Positions 1 to 9,520 of a DNA stretch of 24,603 nucleotides are shown piece after piece (within the stretch, counting starts at the first letter, position 1; the number at the start of each line of letters is the position of its first letter). Both the position numbers and the translations under genes were made by a program. The notes under the pieces were generated by a model. The model searched no databases and was not told the DNA's origin. It saw only the letters and a program-made list of their open reading frames with translations. Source of the stretch: Reticulitermes lucifugus (lineage: Eukaryota; Arthropoda; Insecta; Blattodea; Rhinotermitidae); assembly GCA_026260175.1 (NCBI GenBank), contig JAKCWW010003005.1:1946-26548 (forward strand), written 5' to 3'.

Positions 1-92
1 AAACCCCACATGGACTGACCCGGAATCGAACCCGGGCCTCCGCAGTGAGAGGCCGGCGACTAATCGCCTGAGCCATGGCACGGTCTGGCCTT
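1..92 (-). repeat. tRNA-derived SINE head (partial)
   Basis: Read on the minus strand, this stretch has a polymerase III A-box-like run (TGGCTCAGGCGATTAG) followed about 30 bases later by a B box (GGTTCGATTCC). The T-arm-like hairpin CCGGG-TTCGATT-CCGGG is perfect. The outer ends do not pair as an acceptor stem, and the anticodon arm is poor, so this is better read as the head of a SINE than as a working tRNA gene. It reaches the window edge and may be truncated. Confidence 0.6.
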
Positions 93-561
93 CTAGTTAC
101 GTTGCTGAAATGCCTTTGGGGAATTGATCCAATTTGGTGGAACACAGATTTGTCTGTAGTTTGTGGTAATTTATGGAGACTTATGTAATTAATCCCAAAA
201 GGCAGCATTTGTTACTGTGTTATTTCTGTTTGTTTGTTCGTAACTGCTACACATCTTTACGAACTGAGTATATCTGTGGAGCAGAGTCTTTGTGGGAACC
301 TAACAGTCTGTCAACTGGTTAAACAATTTCTTGCCTCTTATGGAACCCGCAGGTTCATTGCCGGGTATACAATTGGTGACGTAATGTTACGTCACTGATA
401 TGGGTAATGATGTCGAATGAACATGCCAGTAACGGTAAGTTGGAAAGAAAGTGGAAGGAAGCGGTTAAGGACTGAACAAAATCACGTAAAACGTCAATGA
501 GGATAGCCGAATTCCGAACCTAGACCTCCGGAATAGAGGCGGGAGTGCCAACTACTCGTAC

Positions 562-687
562 TATAGAGAGTCCCTTTTATCATGTCACCGATCGCGGCAG
601 CTTTATCGAGTAGGAAGCCTGCATCTGCCGGGACATCCCGCGACAGCTGCGTTACCCAGGGTTACGATTAAAGGGACTCTCTGTATA
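562..687. repeat. short inverted-repeat element (MITE-like), 126 bp
   Basis: The ends are inverted copies of each other. The left end reads TATAGAGAGTCCCTTTTAT, and the right end read on the other strand starts TATACAGAGAGTCCCTTTA. The TA at each end could be a TA target duplication of a Tc1/mariner-type MITE. The G+C-rich interior (about 590-660) contains no ORF. The superfamily is inferred from size and ends only. Confidence 0.55.
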
Positions 688-879
688 TTGACAGAAATTT
701 GTAATACGACGAATGTAAGCGAGGCTCGTAACACAACAGAGGTGAATTATTTCCTACTAGAGGCCTAATTACCGCTGTTACAGTACCCACTAACGTCACA
801 GTGTAAGTAACAGCAGTCTAGAGAAATTGCATAATGAGAAAGTCACAGTTTCTAGCCTGGTCTTTGCCAAACATTATTA

Positions 880-985
880 AGGTTAAATAAAGAGGATGAA
901 CTGGGACACGTAGCATGCATGGACGAGATGGGAAATTAATACAAAATTTTAGCCGGAAAACTTTAAGAAAATAGACCATTTGGGG
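880..985 (+). pseudogene. non-LTR retrotransposon C-terminal tail, decayed
   Basis: Conceptual translation with frameshifts and stops gives pieces resembling the end of an insect non-LTR reverse-transcriptase polyprotein (the WAGHVARM ... LVGKP block), here as NWDT*HAWTRWE then a diverged run. The same block is much clearer at 18340-18745 and 2498-2700. It is a dead fragment placed directly before a second, different RT fragment. Confidence 0.4.
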
Positions 986-1054
986 GATTTCAATGTAAAT
1001 TGGAGTGTAATATTAAAACACATCTTAGAGAAATATATGGAATAGAAATTAATG

Positions 1055-1365
1055 TGGAAGGAACTAAGGTAATGAGAATCTCGAGGCAGCCATGCCATTA
1101 CAGATTATAATAGATCAGAAACAACTGAAGAATGTGGGATGTTTCGGCTATCTGGGTAGCCTGATAACAAATTATGCAAGATGTACACGTTACAGTAAAT
1201 CTAGGATTGTCATGGTAAAAGCAGCATTTAGCAAGAAGAAGACACTTTTCACCAGAAAATTGGACTTAAATTTAAGGAAGAAAATAGTGAAATGCTAAAT
1301 TTGGAGCGTAGCTTTGTGTGGTGCTGAAACGTGGACACTTCGAGAAGTAGATCAGAAATACCTTC
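1055..1365 (+). pseudogene. non-LTR retrotransposon RT C-terminal fragment
   Basis: The frame open from 1092 to 1298 encodes FGYLGSLITN, then an R-rich run, KAAFSKKKTLFTRKLDLNLRK and KIVKC. After the stop the reading continues IWSVALCGAETWTLREVDQK to about 1365. The YLGS, KLDLNLRK and YGAETWTLR blocks are typical of the region after the RT domain in insect non-LTR elements. A one-base shift near 1090 separates it from an upstream KVMRISRQ piece. It has a stop, a shift, no RT catalytic core and no intact ends, so it is a dead fragment. Confidence 0.75.
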
Positions 1366-2497
1366 TTAGCCCCAGCGGCTGATCGTTACAGGACAGACGC
1401 CTGGGTGGCCCATAATTATTTTACTTTTGAAAAGTCATATCCATATCACGTACTGTGCAACGTGACAAAAAGCAGAGCGACGTTCTTTGAGTTCATGTGC
1501 ACGTTCACGTGACGTAACAGCAGCACCGATCAGATGCCTCCCGGTTCCGAATCAGACGAGGTTCTCCGTCCTGTCGGCGTGCACGTGAGGGGAATGTGGG
1601 GGTGGGCGACCATCTTCAGCTGCTGTTGGTTGGTGCGCGATCCTTGCTTCAACAAAACTGTTCTTTCCTCACAAGACCAGTCGTTTCTCTTCTGATTAAG
1701 GTCAACATGAACAATATGGCGCCGGGGTGTATCTTCTTGTGGAGACTAGAATGTTGGTCGTGATAGCGGCTCCTCTGGTTGTCGTGGATGACGTACCAGA
1801 GGATGGATGGATAGATCGAGGAATGGTAGAAGGAGATGAAAGAGGTCACCAACCTTTTGATGTGCCTCAGAGGACAAAACGGATCCGAAAAGTCGAACGA
1901 ACTTGAAACAACTGTTTTTAAACTTCCTGGTGGACAATGTATAGCGGTAAAATGTATCACCATAAAGTGAGAAGTGGGCGGAATGCTTAAGACAGGGTCA
2001 GCAGGAAGTAACAGTACTGTGTCGTGTATGGAAGTTTCCGGACGCCGCAGTATTTTGCGCGATTGAAAACAAAGTGCTGGCGATTGTTATTTGTGGTTTA
2101 TGTAATGACGCTGTCAGGAACTCAGAAAAAAAATGTGCACAAATCCTGGGCGCCAGGTCGCCTGGGTGATTAAATTTTGTACGGTGGCGCCTAATATTTG
2201 TGGGCCCTCAGTAGGAAACTCGTGTCAACCTTTTGGCATCCTGAATTTTGAGGTTGCTCCTAGATTTTTGGAAAATTTGTGCATCTCTATACATATATGG
2301 CCTAATTTAAGGAATTAGGAACTAAGGAAGACCACGAAACACTTCAGCTAGGATAGTTAAGTGTCCCGGTCGAGATTCGAATAGGAATATTTGATCTTAA
2401 GGGAGATGAAATAACAGGATAATCGAGATAATTACACAGTGAGGCCCTTCACAACTTGTAGGCTTCTTTGAATATATCTAAGGTCATAAAATCGAGA
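1366..2497. other. no recognisable gene
   Basis: There are only short overlapping ORFs with no recognisable protein features. Composition is mixed, with a moderately G+C-rich patch at about 1500-1620. I see no splice-site pattern that would join the ORFs. Confidence 0.4.
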
Positions 2498-2700
2498 ATA
2501 ATGGGATGGGCAGGACATGCAGGAAGCATGGCGGAATGAGGGAGGAGTGCAAAATTTTGGTTGGAAAGACAATGAAAAAGACCAGTGGCGAGACCTAGGC
2601 TTAGATATTAAAATTTAATCTTAAATAAATAGGTATGAGAACACGGCAGGCTTCGTGCATACGGTAAAGAAACTGTGGAAGGCGGGGAATTCTTTACAGG
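2498..2700 (+). pseudogene. non-LTR retrotransposon C-terminal tail, decayed
   Basis: Translation gives SRIMGWAGHAGSMAE, then a broken LVGK-like run and a degraded P-R-R segment (KRPVARPRL). This is the same end-of-polyprotein block found at 18340-18745. Several stops and shifts are present. It ends in a short A/T-rich run and lies just before the hammerhead-like repeat cluster. Confidence 0.5.
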
Positions 2701-2751
2701 CTGAGTGACTGCCAACTTTGCAAGAACTTAGCGGCAAGCGTAGGAGCCGCC

Positions 2752-3015
2752 TGATAGTCCGGTAGAAGGGGACCGACGTTTCGGACGCATCTGCTGCCTC
2801 AATCTTCAGGGTAGGAGACTTTCTTACCTACCCTGCTGACGGGGGGCAACAGGTTGTTCTGAAACGTCGGTACACTTCTTCCAGACTACACGGCTTTACA
2901 CCCCAGAAGACTAATCTTGAATATTTTTCTGTACGGAAGATGGAGACAGCAGGTTCCTCCGAAACGCTGGTACCGTTCTACTTGACAATACGGCGTCACA
3001 CACCAGAAGACAGTA
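2752..3015. repeat. cluster of dispersed-repeat units with hammerhead-like motifs
   Basis: Three copies of a unit containing a CTGAAGA-like box, a hairpin and a GAAAC box occur here. One is on the minus strand (2772-2812) and two are on the plus strand (2829-2872 and about 2934-2972). The plus copies are each followed by a related flank ending CCAGAAGAC (2881-2911 and 2981-3010), so they are direct repeats of about 100 bp. The minus copy faces them, giving a head-to-head arrangement. The same unit recurs at 6140-6265 and 11490-11595. Confidence 0.65.
2829..2872 (+). ncRNA. hammerhead-like motif, degenerate
   Basis: The order is TACC, CTGCTGA, a hairpin region, GAAACGTC, then GGTA. TACC and GGTA pair as stem I directly around the predicted cleavage site (GUC), and ACGU is self-complementary as a minimal stem III. 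The first box departs from CUGANGA at one required base (A6 to C), so this copy is expected to be inactive. The opposite-strand copy at 2772-2812 has CTGAAGA and GAAACGTC intact but a poor stem II. Confidence 0.4.
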
Positions 3016-3431
3016 GGCTCATCTTCACTTATAAGACGTCTAAATGTGCACGTGCACTGTGCCACCCACTTTAGCGTTAAACAACCGTATTTTGTCCACT
3101 GAGTGAGTGTGTTGATGGGCTGCATATAGTTCCTTGTATAAAGAGCGATCATTTCCACCAGCATCAACCGGTCGATCCTTGTAATGGGGGTGCAGTGTGT
3201 TAAATTTATTTCTTGGCGTTTCTGAATACGGAAATGAACGGACTAGAGAGCCGTGAATAGTACCAAAGTTAAATTTTTGATCACTGGAATCTAAATGACA
3301 AACAGAGAAACTGAATAGAATAGAGTTCCAGACTTTAACGGTTGCCTGTCCTTTGTTACTGTTTCTGTTATACGTAATTCGTACGAACACCTGTTAGAAA
3401 CGGAATTAATTATGACAGAGAGAGTAACAAA
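3016..3431. other. no recognisable gene
   Basis: Two overlapping minus-strand ORFs of about 90-115 codons occur, but neither shows a recognisable domain, and the first runs into the repeat cluster on its left. I do not support either as a gene. Confidence 0.4.
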
Positions 3432-3665
3432 GTGACTAACTGCGGGCTGGACAACCAAGGAATCGTGGTTCGATTCCCGGCAGGGGTAACAAATTTATCT
3501 CTTTTTCAAAGCCCCCAGAACGGCTGTGAGGCCCACACAGACCCCCATTCAATGGGTACCGGGGGTAATCGGCTGGGGCGTGAAATTAGCCACGCACCTC
3601 TATCTAGTGCCGACGTTAAGAACGAGTGGAGCTACACCTCCACTTTCGATATGCGTTTATGGCTT
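3432..3665 (+). repeat. tRNA-derived SINE, copy A
   Basis: A B-box-like TGGTTCGATTCCC (3467-3479) is followed by a conserved body: a GGGTACCGGGGGTAA segment (3553 on), GGCTGGGGCGTGAAATTAG, and an ACCTC-ATCTAGTGCCGA segment ending in GGAGCTACACCTCC. The same body appears at 8575, 4757, 21960, and reversed at 7700 and 15010. An ORF of 98 codons runs through it but is only the SINE read in one frame. Confidence 0.75.
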
Positions 3666-3769
3666 GCATCTGGACTACTTTACTTTCTGTTGTGGTTAGT
3701 TATTTGGAGTGGAAATGATCTGGTTTAGTTGGACCAGTAGAATGATTGGCTGCAGGAGGGACATCCGCA

Positions 3770-3900
3770 GTTAGATTACTGGCAGGTATAGCTATATTTC
3801 TCTGTGCCCCAACGTATAGACATGCTCTGGGTGTCATTTAGCCTCCTATACAATGGCACTGAGGGGTAGTTCCTTGGAGTAAAGCAACCGGAACGTGGAA
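3770..3900 (+). repeat. SINE fragments: tail then body
   Basis: The stretch around 3784-3825 (GTATAGCTATATTTCTCTGTGC) matches the tail of the 4757 copy. The following 3838-3897 (GCCTCCTATACAATGG ... GTAAAGCAACCGG) matches the body that normally lies before that tail. Two truncated copies seem to abut in tandem, downstream of copy A. Confidence 0.5.
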
Positions 3901-4756
3901 CTAATCATTTATCTTTTGAGGTCTAAAAATACGTAAATATTGATCTTCACCCCGCCACCAGCAAAACCGCGTTCATGGCGTGGTACTAGGCACAGGAAAC
4001 TTAGTTTGGAACAGGATGATGTGTACAAATTTTCATACCTCGCTGATGAACCTTAAATAACAGAAGTTGGATGTCTTCAGGTGCACTGAAGAAAAAGAAA
4101 CTGAAATGGCGTCGCACTTCATCGAGCTGTGGTTGGGTCATTCGTCACTATCGGGCGTGGTGGTGCGGCTCGTCTGTCGTGAAGCTGTGGGCCATCATTA
4201 CGCCGCGGACCACAGTTTACATCCCTGTTCCTGTCGGTGAGTGAGTTAACCTTTCTATTAAAAATAAGAAAAAAAAAGACTAACGAGGTGCAGCTTCTTG
4301 CATGAATCGCATGTCGTGGCAATAAGGGGATGGCCCCTTTTACTGTGGCTCTCCGCTGAGGGCAGAGCATTGTCCGGGTCAGTGAGGTGAGACGGATACG
4401 ATGAAACAGGACGAGACGGACAGGTAGAAAGCGTATCTCCTGCCTACGTCACAATCAGCAACAAAACAAATGGCCCCTTTGCAAAGGTGGACCAAATAAA
4501 GTGCTAATTTTGAGTAGGATCAATAGAGAATTGACTGTTCATCAGACTCGATCATTTAGGGCATCACAATGAGTGCAGATTTGGAGTAAGTCAGCCCAGT
4601 GTACCGCCGGTATGTGAAGAGTTGTTTGGCTTCCCATTCTCCATTTAGACGTTGCAGTGACGCCTGTCTTACGCGTCGTTCTGCCATTCTTATCGACAGT
4701 CACACATTTCGCCCATTCTGCGTAGTTTGAGATATTGTTCTCTTTAGACCTTCACC
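3901..4756. other. no recognisable gene
   Basis: This is mixed-composition sequence with a locally G+C-rich patch near 4110-4240. I find no recognisable coding exon, RNA gene or mobile element boundary. A minus-strand ORF at 4119-4370 has low-complexity, arginine-rich content and no domain. Confidence 0.4.
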
Positions 4757-5055
4757 ACTACAGTCTGGGCGGTCGGGATAGCGTACTTGGTATAGCGACT
4801 CGCTACGGGGTGCACGGTTTGGGGTTCGAACACCGGTGGAGACGAGATTTTCCACACCCGTCCAGACCGGCCCTGGGGCCCACCCAGCCTCTTGTACAAT
4901 GGGTACCGGCTCTCTTTCCCGGGGGTAAAGCGGCCGGGGCGTGGCGTTAACCTTCTACCTCCATCTAGCTCCGCGGTTAAAGAAAAAAGTATAGCCATAT
5001 CTCTCTCTCCCTGTGCACGTTCATGGCCTGTTATAGAGACCTTTACCTTCACCAC
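4757..5055 (+). repeat. tRNA-derived SINE, copy with a different head
   Basis: The head has an A-box-like run (GGTATAGCGACTCGCTA at about 4790-4806) and a B box GGGGTTCGAACACC (4820-4833). The body shares GGGTACC, GGGGGTAAAGCGGCCGGGGCGTGG and ACCTCCATCTAG with the 3432 and 8575 copies. The tail is GTATAGCCATATCTCTCTC up to about 5035. The two tRNA promoter boxes are intact, and the copy is less decayed than the others in the window. Confidence 0.75.
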
Positions 5056-5800
5056 TACAGTGTGTAGCTGTGTGTTATATTTACGGTGTCCGCATCGGGA
5101 TATTCTAAAGTGTTTAAAATCAAGTCCAACTATTATATATTTACTGAGCTACTGGTAATTGGCAGTGCACTTTGAAATAAGGCTACAGCCTGTTAAGTCG
5201 ATGTGATTAATAAACCTTTCGAAGCTTAATAATCGCCTAAATAATATTAAAATATTCAGTTCATATCTCACAGAAAACACACTGCATATCAATCTCGGTA
5301 TGTGGCATCCTGTTGTACTTCCTAAACTGAATCAAAAGTATTTTTATTGTCAATACAGCTTTATTAGGAAACCGTGTTTACAAATTAGGGCATATGTCGT
5401 ACGTAAGATAATTAGGAAGAAGAAAAACCAGACAGTATATTAATACAGATACACAGAATTAATATGTGATAAGTATTCTCCTCCGAATGCGAAATAATGG
5501 CTTTACAAAGCCAGCTAGCGAGTTAACATAAACACACATCATATAACAACGCTAGAAAAACAAGCAAGACACAACAACACGGATGAAAAAGGATAATGAT
5601 AAACGTAATTAAACAGTTTGGGAAGTTACAGTCAACAAATATGTAATTTTTAACTTTACATAATTTGAACTTAATGTAACAAGCACAACAATAACAAAAT
5701 CATAGGACTAAATAATGTAAATAAAAAGCTGTTATGAGGTATGAGGTGTCACATTGATTTGATATATGATGTAGGTTGCTTTTGTGTCTGTTTTTATAGT
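5056..5800. other. A+T-rich intergenic DNA
   Basis: No ORF of note, no RNA gene and no clear repeat boundary. The stretch is strongly A+T-rich and leads into the decayed hammerhead-like motif at 5803. Confidence 0.4.
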
Positions 5801-5802
5801 GG

Positions 5803-5847
5803 TTAGCGTCAGGATGGCTTTGCTGTAAAGCCAAAACATGTAGCTAA
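5803..5847 (+). ncRNA. hammerhead-like motif, decayed
   Basis: Stem I strands TTAGC (5803-5807) and GCTAA (5843-5847) are perfectly complementary. Between them lie a diverged core box GTCAGGA (expected CTGANGA), the extra T, stem II GGCTTT/AAAGCC with loop GCTGT, then AAAA (expected GAAA), CATGT and A at the cleavage position. Stem III would be the self-complementary ACATGT. C3, G5 and G12 are all substituted, so the copy should be inactive, but its preserved helices differ in sequence from those of 20272-20324. Confidence 0.5.
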
Positions 5848-6139
5848 ATAGCAAATGAGCAGGACTGTTTACTGATAAAGTTGTGTTGAGTAATAAAAAG
5901 GTGCTTTCGATTCAGTACACTGCATCTTGATTACAAAGACCAACCGACTGATGCTGTACAAAAAATAATCGCCATTTATTCCAAGAATAGTACGAAACAC
6001 AAATACACTCTGCACAAAATGCAGAGCTTCTTTATGTTAAAGTGGGTGGTACATATAGTTACCACTGAGATTTGTAGATTTAATGTGAGAGGTTTACAGA
6101 AGATGAACTGTTTTCCCAGCTACTGTATTGTTAGGAACT

Positions 6140-6265
6140 TGAATGGGTGAACCACAACTTGGAAGATTACTGTATTCTTGGATGTGGTGTTGTATAGTTC
6201 TGTAGAAAAGTATACCAACTTTTGAAGAAATCTGCAGCCTCCATCTTCAGGGCTGGTGAGTACTC
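6140..6265 (-). repeat. dispersed-repeat unit with hammerhead-like motif
   Basis: On the minus strand the unit has CCCTGAAGATGGAGGCTGCAG, a diverged AAAAGTTGG in place of GAAACGTCGG, then a flank ending CCACATCCAAGAATACAG that corresponds to the CCAGAAGACAG flank of the 2752-3015 copies. One base is missing in the second core box, so the ribozyme fold is lost here. Confidence 0.55.
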
Positions 6266-7699
6266 TGCTAGACTGCGGTAGCGTTTGCAACAGGAATATT
6301 AACTCTTGTGTGAAAATAATTATATATTCCTGCAAGTTATGTACAGGATAATGAGCAACTTTGAGATTATGTCCGACAAATTAAGTGTAGACACCTAAAA
6401 TAAGGCAATGATAACAACAGTAATATGGTTGTAGAAGTAGAAGTTTCTGCAATAGGAGGGTGGGCTTCATGAGTTAGGCTTGGAACTTCTTGGTAGCGTG
6501 TAATTTATATTGCTGAAAAGCAACATATATTTAGCTTTAACTGTTAAAGCTATGGCACGACGCATTTCTTTCAATGATCTTTCCAAAGAACAAATAAATC
6601 CAGCTAAGGAAGCCGAGTGGTTCTAATCAAAAGAAATAAATTCAGAATGTCATTTCTGTCATCATAATGAAAAATGATTTTCCCACACTGTGCTCAAATT
6701 CAGATGGTTAGTGAGCTAGACTGTGATAGTACTGGTAAATTTAATTCCTTTTGAAATTTTTTACTCCTTGTAACCTCCCTATTATTCAGATTATCTTGAA
6801 AGAATACATATTCTTCACTGCTGCTGAAAACCTCATATTTTATCTGTATTAGCGATATTAAAAGTTAAAATTTCCTTAGTAACTAAAAATAGACCCCATT
6901 TTCTCAATGACTTAAAAATACAATATCTTAACTGTACAAAAATATTTCCTGTGAGCAGCCAATATAAACCATGAACACAGAAAATACAACATACATTGCT
7001 TTATTTTCATGTATACACATACAGTATTTCTGCATTGCTGCTGTTTTGCTAACATACTGTACAAAAAAAAAAAATTAGATTTTCAATAACTGTACAGCTA
7101 CATACATATTTATTGCATACAGAAATACAGCAGCCGTATGCATTTTATATTTACAGCCTTAAAATTACGAGTGCACATGGATGTTGCCTGTAACTTGTGT
7201 TATCTGCAACTGAGGTAAAGTTTGTTCACAGTTACAATTTCGAATCCAGAGACTTGTGTTTGAGAGGTCCAATCAGATGTGAAAGCAGCAAGGTCAAAAA
7301 ATTAATGGAAAACTAATATGCTGCTTTCATTGTTTGATCACACCCACAGTACTGCTTTCCTCAGTTCATTTTTGTAAATTACACATCTTAAATGAAATTT
7401 AGTGTTTTCTATAAATGCTAATCGATAAAGTAAATTTTAGTTAACATGTGATGCAACATCCCTGTAATATGGAAACCTACATAAATAAAATTAATAAGCC
7501 ATTCGACACAATTACGTTCATCACGCTCTTTCTTTATACTGTTTAACTTGAGATATACCTAATGTAATCATTTTCACATTCAGTTAAATTATATTTAATA
7601 TTAAAACACTTCAGAGTATTACTGTTTAAACAGCCTTTCTCTCAATCAAATTTTCTAAAAAAATAAGTGATGGTAAAGTTGTCCCTATAAAAGTCTCAA
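6266..7699. other. A+T-rich intergenic DNA, no recognisable gene
   Basis: No coding exon or RNA gene is recognised. An A-run of 13 lies near 7064-7076. The stretch 7020-7140 contains a weak inverted relation between CAGTATTTCTGCATTGCTGCTG and GCATACAGAAATACAGCAGC, which may be an old repeat. Nothing else stands out. Confidence 0.4.
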
Positions 7700-7955
7700 A
7701 GGCATGTAGGATGAATGGAGGTATAGCTCCACTCTTTCTTAACCTTGGCACTAGACGGAGGTCAATGGTTAACACACTCCCTGGCTGCTTTACTCCCAGA
7801 GAGAGCCCCTGGTACCCATTTAATAGGAAGCTGGGTGGGCCCCAGAGCTGGTCTGGACATTTTGGAGAAGAGGTTAATCTGTTGGCCCTGCTGGGATTCT
7901 AACCATGGATTGTCTAGCCCATAGCCTAGTGACTACACTGTGCTATCCTAGGTCC
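7700..7955 (-). repeat. tRNA-derived SINE, reversed copy
   Basis: On the minus strand the order is a diverged head near 7890-7950, CCAGACCAGCTCTGGGGCCC, AAATGGGTACCAGGGGCTCTC, GGGAGTAAAGCAGCC and then GCCAAGGTTAAGAAAGAGTGGAGC. It is the body of the 4757/8575 family with several substitutions. The ORF at 7711-7902 is an antisense reading of this repeat. Confidence 0.65.
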
Positions 7956-8574
7956 TACACATTTACAGTAGAGCTACAAAACGCTCTCGCAGTATCGTGT
8001 ATGCACTTATTTTTTACATGTGGATACTTCAGGTATCGTTGAAATATTTGATACATAAGAAATGTTTTCTTGGACCTTACCTGTGGCAACTGCCTGCTTA
8101 CATGAAACTCACTATGGAATTATGCAAGACTTATAAGAGTTTACACACATTTTCTTTTATATTTTGGGGAAAGTTCTGATAGGCCATCACCTAGTCAAGG
8201 AATTCCCTACATTTTATGGAACCTGAAGGTTGTTTACTGTATTCACAAGAGCTTGCTGCTTATCTGTATCCTGAGCCAGATGCATGCAGTCCACATTCTC
8301 TCTTCTATTTATTTAATTAACATGAACTTTGAATTCTGATTCAGTCATTCAGATATGCATATTTTGTGTGACAGGGTTTAAACTCAAAATATTATGCCTG
8401 ATTATGTACCATCTTGCACGCAGTTTTGGAAAACTATTATAAAGTTATGGAACTGATGGAGGAAGTGTGGTTCTTTAATTTCAAAGATACAAATTTGTGC
8501 AAACACACATGCATTTATCCTTCTATCCAAGATATCAGATCAACACTTTTCTACAAAGTCCACAAGTAGGAGAG
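7956..8574. other. no recognisable gene
   Basis: This is A+T-rich sequence between two oppositely oriented SINE copies. A 60-codon ORF at 7997-8179 has no recognisable features. Confidence 0.35.
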
Positions 8575-8860
8575 CCGGGATTGCACAGTCAGTTTAGTGA
8601 GTGGACTGTGGGCTGGATGACTGAGGAATAGTGGTTCAATTACCAGCAGGGACAACAGATATTTTTTCTCTTTTCCAAAAAGTCCCAACTCGTACTGGGA
8701 CTTACAGATGCCTCCTTCTCTAGGGGTAAAATGGCCAGGGCATGAAGCTGCCCATTCACCTCCATCTAGTGCCAAGGTTAGGAGTGCATGGAGCTATACC
8801 CCAACTCCCCTATGTGCCTTCACAGCATGCACAGGGACAACTTTACCTTTTTTTCCACAT
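8575..8860 (+). repeat. tRNA-derived SINE, copy B
   Basis: The head GGGCTGGATGACTGAGGAATAG and B-box remnant GTGGTTCAATTACC (8629-8642) match the head of copy A at 3432. The body follows with TAGGGGTAAAATGGCCAGGG, ACCTCCATCTAGTGCCAAGG and GGAGCTATACCCC. A tail-like CATGCACAGGGACAAC lies near 8826. It is about as diverged as copy A. Confidence 0.7.
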
Positions 8861-9343
8861 GTAGCTTCCATCATACAGCACATACTGAAATACTGTATTA
8901 AATCAAGTCATCACTCTAGTTCACAGAACCAATAATCATCATTGCAGATAAGATATAACACTGTGAGTTATTTTCAGCAAAAGATAACTGAAATTTCATC
9001 AAGATATTCAGTATTTTCATTATGAGCAGGGGTGTTGTCTTTTATGTCTCTTGATTGGTTGACTGTTCTTAATCTGGTTTAAAAATATGAAATCATACTC
9101 TGTATCTAATATGAATTTCAATTAGGTTACTCATCATTATTCAAAATTAACACACACTGTTATATTGTCTTGAAAAGTTTCTGATTCCCATTTCTAAAGC
9201 TATTAATTTTTTACAAGGTACATCACAGTTAAAGTCTTCAAACATACAAGCTATCAAATCAATTAACATACAGCTCAGTACTGTTACAAGTACTATACTG
9301 AAACTTCACAAAATAACCACATTAATATGATCTTGGTTTTATC
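8861..9343. other. 3' flank of the PTPA gene
   Basis: This A+T-rich stretch lies immediately downstream (minus strand) of the PTPA stop codon and should include its 3' UTR. I did not find a canonical AATAAA on the minus strand near the stop, so the end of the transcript is not placed. Confidence 0.4.
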
Positions 9344-9520
9344 TCATTTTGCTGTGGTATTATTGGAGGTTTGTGTAGTTGATGGCACTAGAAAACCAGT
9401 AGGAGGTCGGGGCATCAGACCTGATCTAACGGGGCGGACATTCTGGGGCTCCTGGGCAACTTTAAATGGCAATAAAGATCCAAACAGAACATGCTGAATC
9501 ACTGGAAATTTTGCCAGCAC
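9344..9520 (-). CDS. Ptpa: Ptpa exon 8 (terminal)
   Basis: The acceptor GACTTTCAG precedes GTGCTGGCAAAATTT, and TGA is at 9346-9344. It encodes [19 protein letters not shown], then about 39 residues rich in P, R, T and N that continue past where the vertebrate protein ends. Confidence 0.93.
   Translation of the reverse strand: MLAKFPVIQHVLFGSLLPFKVAQEPQNVRPVRSGLMPRPPTGFLVPSTTQTSNNTTAK

Noticed and set aside
1..92. A functional tRNA gene on the minus strand
   Set aside because: The promoter boxes and T-arm are present, but the acceptor ends do not pair and the anticodon arm is poor; it fits a SINE head.
1649..1963. Minus-strand ORF of 104 codons as a gene
   Set aside because: No recognisable domain, no splice context, and an equally long overlapping frame on the same strand.
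3432..3728. A 98-codon protein-coding gene
   Set aside because: The ORF is one reading of a SINE whose other copies are broken in that frame.
5497..5535. Another hammerhead-like motif around ATGGCTTTACAAAGCCAG
   Set aside because: The hairpin GGCTTT/AAAGCC is present, but neither core box can be aligned and no stem I forms.
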